Positions 13,701 through 27,103 of a stretch of 64,000 nt of DNA are shown one piece after another. Numbering within the stretch: position 1 is the stretch's first letter; every line of letters begins with the position of its first letter. A model generated the notes under the pieces. The model searched no databases. It saw only the letters and a list, made by a program, of their open reading frames with translations, and had not been told where the DNA came from. The DNA is from Seriola aureovittata (taxonomy: Eukaryota; Chordata; Actinopteri; Carangiformes; Carangidae): contig NC_079378.1 of the NCBI RefSeq assembly GCF_021018895.1, positions 13,230,160 to 13,294,159 on the forward strand, in the 5' to 3' direction. A program made the position numbers and the translations under genes.

Positions 13701-14357
13701 TTGCAGACTATAAACAATGGGAATAAGACAACAAGCTAGTGTCTTTCCTTGTAAATCTTTTTCAGCACATAAGCGAATAAGAAAACCAAGCAAGAGGCTG
13801 ATTGAATGGACTGAAGAGTACGACCAGATTTTCTCCACAAGGAAGAAAACCAAAAAGCCTCTCCAGTCGATTGGAAAGGTAAAAATCATACAAAGTAAGA
13901 TCTGTTGTAACTTACATGTTGTTATATGAGCATAATACTGGCATTGGCATTAAGCATCCAATATCACCACATGTGAAACTTGTATCACTCATTGCCACTT
14001 AAGTCACACCATTTGTTTTCTCAGGCAGCTCAACCCATTACCTCCATGTCTGAACCCCCGGGATCGGACACGAACGCACATGACCACCCATCCTTGAACT
14101 TGCTTCCTGAAATACAGACACCACCTCCTGAGGAAATCGCTGCAACGACGCCCTCTGAACTACAAATTCCGAGCACTGAAAACACAGCTCCCCAAGATGC
14201 ACCCGTGCTTTCCATCGACACACTGACCCCTCCTCCCGAAGCTGAACCCTTGCTGTCAGAAGGCCTCGTGAAAGACAGCGGTGAGGCAGTGTTTCTTTTT
14301 TAACTTGACTGCATTCGAAGCTTCCCCCAGAAGGAACTCAATTGCAAGTTTACTCGG

Positions 14358-14392
<35 letters not shown>

Positions 14393-14881
14393 ATGACCAT
14401 TATTACGAAATGTGTGTGTGCTGTTCTACTGTGGTCAGTGCGCCTGACTGTATCTCCTGTCAACAACACCTGTGGCGTGATTGATAAGGACATGTTCAGG
14501 GTATTTTTTTTTACTTAACATGGCTCATGGGCTGCTGTCATGTTGTGCGCCTGCTCTGCATATTGTTGTGCATGGATTTGGTCTCAGATCAGCGATTTTC
14601 AGCGCGCGGCTACTGGAGCGCATCTCCTGACAGCACATTCAGTTCAGCACCCTCTCATTCATCATTTGTGCCGTGCGTTAAAACCTAGTATTGTGTCAGT
14701 CAGCAGCATTCAGCGAAGACTTAACTGCTGTTCCACATCACACGCCTGTCAGATTTTTGATCACTCAGGTTTCTTCCTAGGAGCTATCAACTGGCTAAGC
14801 TAACAAGCAACAAGAGTTATCAAGCCTTCACCTGTTATTTTTTTATATTTTATATAATATTTTCATAATATTTCAAGATTT

Positions 14882-14966
<85 letters not shown>

Positions 14967-17900
14967 CTGGGGTCACAGCAGGCTAAAGCTAACTAAACCT
15001 TGATTTGAAGCCAAACAAAAAAAGAACAAAGCAGCATTTGTGATACACTGTGTCGTACTGTCATGCACTGTCTGAGAGTTTGCTTAGTTTAAATGGAGAT
15101 GACGTCAGCAATTCCAATAGGTCTGTTGTTGTGCTCATTGTGGTCGCTGGTTGGAGAAACATTCGACCAATCAGAGCTTAGAAGGCAGGGATTAAGAATG
15201 TGAATGTGTAAGAATGTGTCATCTTCCTAGAAAGCGATAGTAGCTATCTGCACAGTTTTTGTAAGTCCACATACAGAAATAATAATCCTTATTTTAATTC
15301 AACTTATTTCTTTAAAAAAAAAAAAAAAGTTAAGGAGTTATATGACAAAGAAAAGCAGAAAATCATCTCTTTTGAGAAGCTTTAACTGTTTTTTTTTTTT
15401 TTGTTTTTTTTAAGAAAAACTTCCAGTTATCAAAACAGTTGCAGATTAATTTTCTGTTGTTTGACTAATCTGCTTGTGCCGGCTCTATACTGTTTACTTT
15501 AAATCGTGCTGAATAAAGCCTCTTCAAACTTTGACAAACTCTTTTGAAAATGTGGATGAGCCTCTGTATGCTTAATGCTAACCTGGCTGGCACGTTTCAT
15601 TGACAGGAAACGCTCCTCTGCTGGAGAAGAAGCGGAAGAGGAAACCCACTCAGAAGATCCTGGAGTACTGTCTGGAGGCGGAGGCTGCTACAGGCCCCAA
15701 GAAGAAGGTACAGCATGGACATGTGTTGTGTGTACAGCAGCTGTACAATAAATCCTGCCTGTGTGAAGCTCATATGCATCGAGAGGTGTTCATAATGTTC
15801 TCTGCCCTTGTTGTGTATAACTATGTACAATCCATTGGAACAGTAACACTAACTGCAGCCTTCACTTTAATCAGCTCCTCTCTGACACAGTGTCAACAAA
15901 ACTTCAACATTTAAAGCTTCACAAAGATAAGTATTTTCTTTAAAATGCATTAGATCTGAGGTTTTCAAACTGTGAGGGGTGCATCCCAAGGTGGGCACAG
16001 GAGAGCTGATGGGTGGTGCAAAGACATACATGACCAACACGGTCATCAGCTGCAGCGGCACACACACAGCTCACTGAGGCAGTTCAGGTACTTTAAAACC
16101 CCTCACCGTCCAGATTGTCGCAATTTGCGTCAAAAACCGTAGAGTCATAAATCAGGCAAACCTGAACATACAGACATGATACGCACATCTTTCGTTTCAG
16201 TATGAGTTAAAGGATAGTATTATCTCTGATGGCCATCGCAAATAAATGTCCATTAACCTGCTTAGAAATCACAGAAAACTTCAGGACTTGCTCGAGAATC
16301 ATTATGTTTTTAAGTCTTCTTCTAGTTATCTGTACGTCCATGGGTTCACTGCAAACTGGAACTGCTAATAGCTAATTCGACATATATTTAGAGGTGTCAG
16401 CTTGGGAAAATGTGAACAACTATAGGCTAAAGAAAGTCTTTTGTTGTTGAGATCCACCAAAGAAGCATGGGAACAGTTTTTTCCAAAATGTAGAGCATGG
16501 GGGTTGTAACGATGGTGTTGGATGAATATGTCTGAATATTATACAGTTATATAGCTTTTGATAATGTTTCTCTCTCTATGGTCACAGGTCAAAACACTGA
16601 AGAACAATTCAAATCCTGCCCCTCAGCCAGGTCAGTAAATCATCTCATTACAGTATATTTTAAATGTATAGGTGCAGTTCACTGCACAGTTTAAACTGTC
16701 ATATCTATTTTTTTCCGAAAGTAATTTCCTTTTGTTCCTTTGAATTTGTGCAGTATTTTGAAGCAAAGCAAACTGAAATCATATGTCCTGACATGAGATG
16801 ATTTAAAGAAAAGCCCTGTTGGATAAATTTTGTTGTTTTAAATCTCATGAAGTTTTTCTGTCTTGTCTGTGAAAACGGATTCCAACGCCTCTTCCTCACA
16901 TCACCCAGATCCAGGGCCACCGTCTTTAAAATCAAAGAGTAAGCATCCTACAGCATCCACCTCCACACTGACGACCCCAGAGGTTCCCACCCGCACACCC
17001 ACGCCCTCCATTCAGACCAGTCTCGCTCCCAGCACTCCGGCACCGACCACTCCTGCGCCAGCTCCACCCGAACCCAGCCGGGTGGAGGCAGCGTCACCGG
17101 ACGTCGAGGCTCCTCAGCCAGAGGACAGTAAGGCTCAGGAGGTCAAAAAGGACACCGCAGAGTCAGAGGTCAGACATCTTTACTTTTACTCACAGATTTG
17201 TTCTTCTCTTGTTCATAGAGTATGTGAGTGTGTGTGTGTGTATGTGATTCAAATGATTTACTGTGACTGTGCACAAACTGAGGAAGATTAGTTTTCCCAC
17301 CGACTGTTCTTTCACTCTGATAAATTTGATATCGGTCCTGACTGCCCATAAATTGTCAGACACACACAAGTTTGGTTGCACTTTCAGGACGAGGACTAAA
17401 AGTGTTTTATCAATGAAGTCTTTATCAAGATAAAGGCTCAGGCCCGCCTTTGTGGGTTTTATTCAAAATATAACATTTGCAAATGGCCTCAGCACTCATA
17501 CAGAGATCAGCGGCCCCTACGAAGTGAGAGCCCTGAAATAAGAACAATCCGGTCTCTTATACGATGGGAAACAAGAATGTGGGAGTATCCCCCCCTTGCT
17601 GACTGTTGCTGATGTCTGGCTGATGTCCAGGCTTGACAAAAACTGAATCACTGCAACAACCAACAGGTTTTTTTTTAGTAACTGTATAAAACATTGCTCT
17701 TACAGTGCGTCAGATATTGTGCACGAATCAAGAGTGATTAAATGGTGAAACTGGCAATATTCTCTTTTCTGCCACATTATTCAAGCAGCAGTAACAGTAA
17801 CGTAAGTGGATTTGTTGGGGGCTATTTTAGTCGTGGATTTGTGCCGGGGTGTGTGTGTGTGTGTTCACGGTAATGAAGGAACATGTCAGCCAGTGTAACT

Positions 17901-20900
17901 CCGTGACTCACTGATGTGCTTTTTATAGTTTTCAGACAACAGTAATACAGTATATCAGGCTTGGATACACAGACATGTACTTGTTAGTGGAATTGTTGTT
18001 TTGTTTCTCATGGGATTTGTTGACATTAAGAAGAATGTGGAACTTTCTCAGACTTATCCTTTAATGGGAGCAGAGCAAAACTTTTCTTTGAACACAAACT
18101 CATTCTCTTTATCTCATCTATGCGATGTCGATAAAATATATCGGCAAAGCCTCGACTCATAATCCCCAAGTATTATATTATATTATTTTACATGGCTGTG
18201 CTTGAGAAATATTTTAATATTGTGATGGTGTATTTCCCAAGACACAGTGACATTACAGAAATAATTTTACCCACCTGCATGGTGCACAAAAAAAGAGGTT
18301 ATTCCTTGAAGAGTGCAAGATGTGCAAGATGCCATTCTTACAGGCATTATACAATGATGTGGCAGGACTGACTTGGTAACAAGTCCAATTAGCCACCATT
18401 TTCATTTTTCAGCCATGTGTCTTTGCTAAATAAGATTGATGAAGACGACACTTGGCTGCACTTGGCACACAATGTGGGCTCTGATTTATTGCTTTAGAAC
18501 AGTGAATTTTCCCTTTGCCTCCTAAGGGTGACCCGTCCAGCTTGGCTCACAGCTTCTCCTCCATGAAGGACGATTTGTCGCTGTGCGACGACCCACTTTT
18601 ACCCTCGAGGAAGATCATAGGGGACCGAGGAGGCCCTGCCTCCATGAAGGAGAACATATGTCAGGTGAGACCAATTCACTCATGTGAAATCTTCTTCAGA
18701 GATGCGTCCTCTTCGCTCTCACAAGATGTAACTTTCCTTTAGTCTGGAGTTCAAGGTTTACTGTAGCGGTGATGGAACTAATCTTCGGAGGCTAAACCAG
18801 TGGTGAGAATGTGGGTTTGCTAATAAATACAGTCATCATGAGAACCTCTGGAACAGCTGGACTTTATATGCTGTTTATTTGTACAGCTACAAACAAAGAG
18901 TGTTCTGACTCTTTTGTGTTTAGCACAGAGCGTGTAATTGTTACATAATCAGCTCCGGTTGGGAAGCTGCGGTCTGATGTTGCTGTGCACTGAATTTCAC
19001 CATACTTCACCAAATAACTACTGTAGGTGTTCAATTAATTAACGAAGAACCACGTGTGAAAAAGTAACTTTGGCAAAACTAACATACAGGAAGACATACT
19101 GGAAGAGTCAGCTCTTTATTCAACTAATGGAGTGTTGAACCAGGAGTCAAACAGCCTGAGGGAGGACCTGTGTCAAACTGCACTGGTTAGATAAAAGCAG
19201 ACTCTTCCAGTAGGTCAGTGTTTCCGATTCACGTTTGCGTATTTGATTATTTTTTTTTTTGGTACAACAGCGTATTACATCACAGGGATGACATCATATT
19301 CAATCAAACCATATAGATCAGTCATTGACATTTATTCAGCTGATGTAAGCCACAGTGTCCTCTCTGTGTGGTGGTTTTGTGATGATATAGTGATTTTGCA
19401 TTAAGTTTTTGCTGTTATCTCTTATAAAAGAGAGGAAAATATGGCATAAAAATCTTGTTAATATGTTGTTTAGGTTAAATCCTTCTCAACTGAACCTTGT
19501 CATGTCCTTCTTGCTCTCTGCATCTCTGGTGTTTACCTCTGTAGCAGCGCTACTATCCCACCTCCTGCAGACTGTTGTTTAGGGTCCAGCAGCCCCACTT
19601 AAGGAAAGTAAACAGTGTGAGCGTATACAGCAGGCAGCACAGCAGATGTCTAACATTTCTGGGGTTCTCTAACTGTAGTGGTTAATTAAACACACAAAAA
19701 ATATGTCTTCTCCATATAAACCTCTAAACGATATAATGTGAGGTTTCATAACAAGTCAAAGTGGGTTTTACCGCGTACCCCCACTGGTGAGTATCACAAC
19801 CACTAGGTGAGGACTCAAAATGCAAGAAACAGTAGTCAGAGGCAGGGTGGTACACAGGAGGTCAGTCAGGCAAGGCAAGAAAAAAATCCAAAGGAAGAAG
19901 CAACAGGCTAGGTAAATCAGGAAACTGGTCATACACACACCAGATTACACACATGCTGGAACGCTTGCTACTAAGAATTAAGACGAACTGGCACAGGTGA
20001 CAGGGAGCACACAGACATCATTGTCCAATCCCAATGTCCACCCTCACAGCCCTTTGTGCACACTTTACGTAAATCCACATTTCTGCAGACTTTGCCTGAG
20101 GGAATTACCCAAAGGTCATAGTGTTGTGACATTAAACACGGGGTTACCGTGGTTATCAGGGGACGCCCGGAAGCGTTAAAAAACACGGATAAACGAAGAA
20201 GAAGAAGAAGAAGAACGGTTCACAAACAAGCCTGAAAGGAACGAGAAGAAAAAAGACAGCCAGAACTGTGCAGTTATTTGTCCTGTGATGACATGATGAT
20301 GAATTCCAAATATCCAAATTGGATCAGATCTGATTAGACAGACACCAAAATAAAACAAGAATTGAAAAACAAATATGATGAAAACAGAAAACATAACCTA
20401 GATATCAGGACGGGACGCGACAGTCCTGCTGGAAGTGGAAAATTCAGCAGCATTTGCTTTCTTTTTGTCATTGTGGTCACAGTCTTCAGCAGGGATGTTA
20501 GCCTTGGCTAAATGATGTTTGGTTCCAGAGTGGTTTACTGCACCCGGAGAACAAACTGTATCAGCCTGTGGATTCCCAGTGAAAATCCAGGGATAGAAAC
20601 TTAACACTTAACCCATCAGATTACAAGAAACGGAACCCGGGCGCACCACTTTCACAGCTACTTCGAATCACTCTTATTATGCTAAGTCTGTGTGTCTATG
20701 TGTTTTTTATCTCAGGTGTGTGAAAAGACGGGAGAGCTGCTGCTCTGTGAGGGTCAGTGCTGTGGAGCCTTCCACCTGCCCTGCATCTCTCTGGCTGAGG
20801 CGCCAAAAGGGAAGTTCGTCTGTCCTGAATGCAAATCAGGTACGTCTCTGTTTACACTTCACAGCTTTACAGTTAAAGCTTTATTCCCTGCAGTGTAAAA

Positions 20901-23900
20901 GTAATCCATCTAAATTAAATAAATGGATACATTAAGCAAAGGGTACAGTATCAAGGCGCAGTGTTAGTGGGACCAAAGTATCATTTTATAATTATGTAAA
21001 ATATCATCTGATCATTTTAAAACTTGGCACAAAGTTGTTGAAAACCAGAAAGTCAGGTTCGTACATGAGTAAACATGTCAGAGGAAAAACAGACCAATCA
21101 GAGAGTGCCAACAGCACCTCCCAGCACCCATGCAATTGTAAAAAAAAAAAAAAAACCCATATTGAGCTCTCCAGATTGTAAGCAAGACTAGTATAGTACA
21201 ATAACTTTACCTGATGAAGATCTGAGGACTGAAACATCATAAATAAAGTGAGTTCCCGAGGTTGAGGGTAAACTGACCATTTGTTGTACTGTGGCTGTTC
21301 ACAAGTCGAATGGCTTCTGGAATAAAACCAGACTTCCTTCTACTTGTTTTGTATGCAGGTAATCTAAAATGCATGATGGCATCAGGTTCAAGTATTCATA
21401 GAAGACGTGTGTGGGGTCATTGATCTTGATCTTACACGCCTTTCTGAGGGCTTGTCAGTAATGAAGCTGTACTAGGGATATTTTTGTGTTGCCAGTAATT
21501 TTAGAGCCAAGGTTAAAAACCACTTGCAATCAGTTCTTGTTCTTTTGACCAGAGGGAAGTAAACCAGCAAATAAATGAAAAGGATGAATAAAACATTGTC
21601 AATATTCTCTAGTGACGAAGGCAGTACAGATGCTGCTGAGCCTTTTCCACAAACACATCTCAATCCTCAAACCTCAATCTGTCATCAATCATATATATAT
21701 CAATCTGTAGCTCTGGACGATTTCAACAGTTATCCAACGAATGACTGTTGGGTGAGATTATGGTGAGATTACCATTTCTGTATTTTTGGATACATTTAAA
21801 AAAAAAAAAAAAAAAAGGTCTCTCACACTAGTCCACAAATGCTTGCATTATGGGTCCATGTGACTCACTGACATTTGAACACTAGTCAGCAGATTTTTAC
21901 AATATGGTGAAGGTAGATAGTGACTCTGAACATGTTGTGTATCAGCTGTATACTCACTGTACCTGTCTGATAAAACCCACTGTCAATGTATGCCTATTAT
22001 TATTCTTATTTATGGTGAAACCTACTACTGCCGGTTTTCACCAGACACAATTTTTTATGTTTTAGGTCTCTTTGATGGATTAGTTTATCGTTCATTATTG
22101 TCTGTAATATTTGTTTCTATGGAGATATAGAGGTTTGTAGTGTAGGTTGGGGGGAAACAGGTTTTCAAATTTTAAAAATATCCAAACAAATCTGTGTGTT
22201 TCTGTTGTAATAGTTCTAATATAAATAAAGAATATAAAAATAAAGTCTTATCAGATAAGTGCTAACATGTATTGGTAAGGTTTAAAGATTTATACTCACA
22301 ACGACTAAATTACTCGTATAATGTTTGTTTTTCCTCCCAGGCATCCACACCTGCTTTGTATGTAAAAAGCGCAGTGAGGATGTGCGGCGCTGCATGATCC
22401 CCGTGTGTGGGAAGTTTTACCACGGGGAGTGTATCGCCAGCTTCGCCCCGACTGCGCCTGTGAACCGAGGCTTCCGCTGCTCCATCCACGTCTGCCTCAC
22501 CTGCTTCATCACCAATCCCAACAGCGTGTCCATCTCTAAAGGTAAACAGAGGACGCTTGGGTACGTTCGGATGCCACCTTTACCGTCTTCTCCGACCACG
22601 GCCCTGACTGTCCGTTTGTTCTCTTGGTTTTGTCTGCAGGTCGTCTGGTACGGTGCGTGCGCTGCCCTGTGGCCTATCATGCTACAGACCTCTGCATGGC
22701 AGCGGGCAGTGTTGTCCTCTCCAACAACAGCATCATCTGTCCCAACCACTTCACCCCCCGCCGCGGCGTCAAGAACCACGAACACGTCAACGTCAGTTGG
22801 TGCTTCGTCTGCACAGAGGGTACGGCTTTAGGAGTAATTTCAGCTGCACCAGGCCAGATTTATTAAAGCCCCAGATTGTGTCAAAATTTGCTAAAATTAT
22901 TGGGGGGGGGGGGGGTCAAAAAAAAGATGTATGTATGTAATTTTTCTTTCTGCTGAAGGGAGGATAGTCTGACTTTTTTCACTTTTCCTCATTCTGAATT
23001 TATATTTTATTTACTCTTCTCATGAGTATAATATCTGTCTCTTTAGCCTCTAAACATTTTTCACCAGCTAGTCACTAATTGCGTCTGTCTGTTATTCGGT
23101 GTTGGGCAGGACTGACTTAAACAAACGCTAAGGTAACGCTAAGCACACATCCTACAACAATCAGCAGTGAAAGCAATGTTGTTGTTCCTCGTGCGCTCCA
23201 GGGGGAAGTCTGCTGTGCTGCGAGTCCTGTCCTGCTGCCTTCCACCGGGAGTGTCTGAACATTGAGATGCCTAAAGGCAGCTGGTACTGCAACGACTGCA
23301 AAGCTGGGAAGAAACCTCGCTACAAGGACATCCTCTGGGTCAAAGTTGGGCGGTACAGGTGAGGGGCGAGCTGGAGAAACTGTTGATATAGGCTCAGTTT
23401 TTCTGTTTTTGTAGCAGACTTCTTTTCTTGCGTAATAAGATATGTTTTAGGGATTTTTTTTTTTTTTCGACACTGACTTCTAAAAAGTTTTGTCCCAAAA
23501 ATAGACCCAAAAATATTCAATTTACTATGATGTTAGACCAAGAAAAACAGCAAATATTCACATTTGAGATTTTGGAACCATCGAATCTTTAGGACATTAA
23601 TTCAGTGTCAGAATAGTTGCTGATTAATTGTCTTTCTATCAACTAATTCACTAAGAGTTGCAGCTTTAGTTCAGTGATTCCTGAACTACCTGCAAAACTA
23701 ATGGCAATTGCTAATTGCTTAGTTCTAATTAGTGAACGTTAGCATGCCAACATGCTAAACTAAGAAGACATGGTCATCGTGAGCATGTTAGCATGCTGAT
23801 GTGATGATGTCATCACTCAGCTGTGCCTACATGCAGCCTTACAGAGCCTCTAGTCAGTTATTTTTAAGAAGAAGTATAACACTTCACTGATTCCAGTTTC

Positions 23901-26900
23901 TCAAAAGTAAATATTTTCTGGTTTAATCTTCTACGATTGTAAAAACAAAGACATCTGGAGACATTACTTAGGCATTTCATATTTCAAGATTCATTGATTA
24001 ACTGAAGAAATAATAGATGGTAATCAATAATGAAAATGATTGTTGCTTGTTCTACATCCCAAATTATTCGATTTTAACAAGAAAAATCTTCTTGTTACGA
24101 CAACAAATTACTTTATCCCATCAAACCAAAAGCCTTTCTCATCATTACTCAAAATCAACACAAATCACTTTTTTTCGTTGTCTCTTAAGAATATAGCCAC
24201 ATCATGCTCCAATGAAACCAACATTTTCTGTTTCCTACAGATGTGGGCTGAACAGATGATGAGAAATCTGAAACAGACACAGATCAGGGGGAGACATGAC
24301 TCCTATAACTACTGTAAACAGACACTTTTCATTAAAACCTTAGTCCAGCATTGTTGTACAGTTCTGTTTTTTTTTTTGTGTGTGTTTTTCCACACCGCTG
24401 TAAAGGTGGTGGCCAGCGGAGGTCAGCCATCCCAAAACCATCCCAGAGAACATCCAGCGGATGAGGCACGATGTCGGCGAGTTCCCTGTTCACTTCTTTG
24501 GCTCCAACGACTACCTGTGGACCTACCAGGCCAGAGTCTTCCCTTATATGGACGTGGACGCCAACAGCAAAGAAAAGATGGGGAAAGGTGTCGATGCCAC
24601 CTACAAGAAAGGTATCCAGTGCGTTCAGCAAAATGGCTTCTTTAACAGATCCTGAAAGTGGAATTCGACATTTGTTTTTTTTTGTTTTTTTGAGTCAATT
24701 TAGTTTTTTAATGTAGTGTTTCATATGTTATTTGTTTTGTCTCCAATTTGTACTTTGTGTGACGACTCGACTTCTCTGGCTGTCGATCTTCCTCCTCAGC
24801 TCTGGAGGAGGCAGCTGTGCGATTTCGAGAGCTGCAGGCAGAGAAGGAGCTTCGGCAGCTTCAAGAGGACAGGAAGAACGACAGGAAGCCCCCTCCGTAC
24901 AAACATATTAAGGTCAGGGATGGAGACTTGCGATCCACCTTTGTCTTTCTTCAGTCCAGAATACTGCGAAAGTTTTCTTCAAAAGCGAAGCCGTCGTATC
25001 TGCTTGAGTTCCAAAATTTGATGTTAAATTATAGCCGTCACTTTAGCTTTCGAGATACATAGCTGGGTTTTATCCAATAACGCCACTTCCAAGAAACACT
25101 GAAATCTGTCCAACCAGGCTAATTTGCTGCACTTAAAATGTAAAGTATCTTCTGGAGAGCTGCTGTCCGATGCAAGCAAAATGAGGCTCTTTTACTGAGC
25201 ATTAGTATTCTTAAAACAAAATAATGGAAAGTTTTACTAAATATCAAGTCTGATAGACCTGAAAGATTATTTGATATATTGACTCAGTAACAAGCCGTGA
25301 ATGTGTTCAGTCTGCTGTTCAGAGGAGAGTTCATGTTTGCTTCCACCTCTCTGACTCATTCAGGTGAATCGTCCAATAGGAAAGGTTCAGATCTTTACGG
25401 CCGACCTATCGGAGATCCCGCGCTGTAACTGTAAGGCGACGGACGAGAGCCCGTGCGGGATGGACTCAGAGTGCATCAACCGCATGCTGCTGTACGAATG
25501 CCACCCACAGGTACCCACAGAAACGCCTCCATCACACCCACACAATGATTAAGAAACTCCATGGTAACACATTATAAAGCACGTTGACAGCGGACAGTAT
25601 TTTCACAAATCAAGACTAAATTAAACTTTTACTACAACTTCATTTGAGCCACTTTATTTATAAAAATATAGTACAGTGTGGTCTTAAATGGCTTCCTTTG
25701 CTCTCTTGCAGTGTGTTTGATCCAGCCAGGTGTAAAGTACCCCTGCATCATATATGATATTTTGATGATGACCCTCTGAACTTGCAGGTTTGCCCGGCGG
25801 GTGAACGCTGCCTCAACCAGGCGTTCACCAAGCGTCAATACAGCCAGGTGGAGATCTTCAGGACTCTGTCCCGAGGCTGGGGGCTCCGCTGCGTCCATGA
25901 CATCAAGAAGGTAAATACAACACCATGAATAATAGCACTGCCAATGCTAATGCTACTAACGCCGGCGCTTCTACATCAACCGGTGCAGAAGCTAAATAAT
26001 GAACTTTCCCCCGTGTCGCTCTCTCCCAGGGTCAGTTTGTGAGCGAGTACGTCGGAGAGGTGATCGACGAGGAGGAGTGCAGGTCCAGGATCAGACACGC
26101 ACAGGAGAACGACATCTGTAACTTCTACATGTTAACTCTGGACAAGGTACAAACTGACTGCAGTTTGTACTAATGCTATAAATGGATACACAACCATACA
26201 TGCTTGTTCACATATGAATGTACTATCAGTGTGAGCCTGAAACAGAAAACTAAAAACTGGTCTGACTTTTGTTATTTAAGATCATCAAAAATGGAAAAAT
26301 AACTGTGCTTTCCTGTTTGTATCTTGAAGTGCGTAATAATGGAAAATCTTACCTAAACACAACTTGCATAAAGAAACCCGATCTCTGTCATAACCACCTG
26401 AGATAGAGATAGAAGTAGAGGATAATTAGACTCGATCCAAAATCCATTCAAACTGAACAGACGCGAGACCGGTGGAAGTAAAACAAAACTCTTCCCAATT
26501 AGACTGATTATAAATTGGACCTCACTCAGGTTCTGATCTTAACACATCTACTGGCTGGAGAGTGTTTCATTAAATTGTTTATATACACAGAGCTCCAGTA
26601 GCTTGGGGGCAAGTATGCAGACCATGACCCTCAAGGCCCTGATTCAAGTCGGATTGGAACCTGTGTTACGTCTCTCTTCTCCTTCTTTCCTGTTATTTCT
26701 ACTGTTTGTAAATAAAGGCACAGAAATACCCAAGAAAAACAGCTTATTCAAACATTCTTCCATAGTTGTGGTGCAGTTCGTCCTTCATGACAGGATCGCC
26801 AATTTGCCTCCTGAGTGACTTTCCTCTAGAAACAGATGTGCTTCTGTTCTGTTGTCCGTGCCTCATTTAAATGGAACTCCAGTGTGTACTGCCACCAAGC

Positions 26901-27072
26901 ACTAAATTATCAGACAGATCGGCAAAGTCAATTTCAAGGTCAGGGAGAAATACCAAACTCGTTCATAGAGGCACCATGAAAATAGAGCCCACTTAACTGT
27001 TAAGAATATGTACTGTGCACTGTATGCTGCACAGAGTGAGAGTACAGATATTATAACGTCTTTGTGTGCGTG

Positions 27073-27103
<31 letters not shown>

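Noticed and set aside
20590..20645. tRNA-like stretch on the minus strand (ending ACCCGGGCGCACC)
   Set aside because: No complete cloverleaf; looks like a repeat- or SINE-derived fragment, not a functional tRNA.
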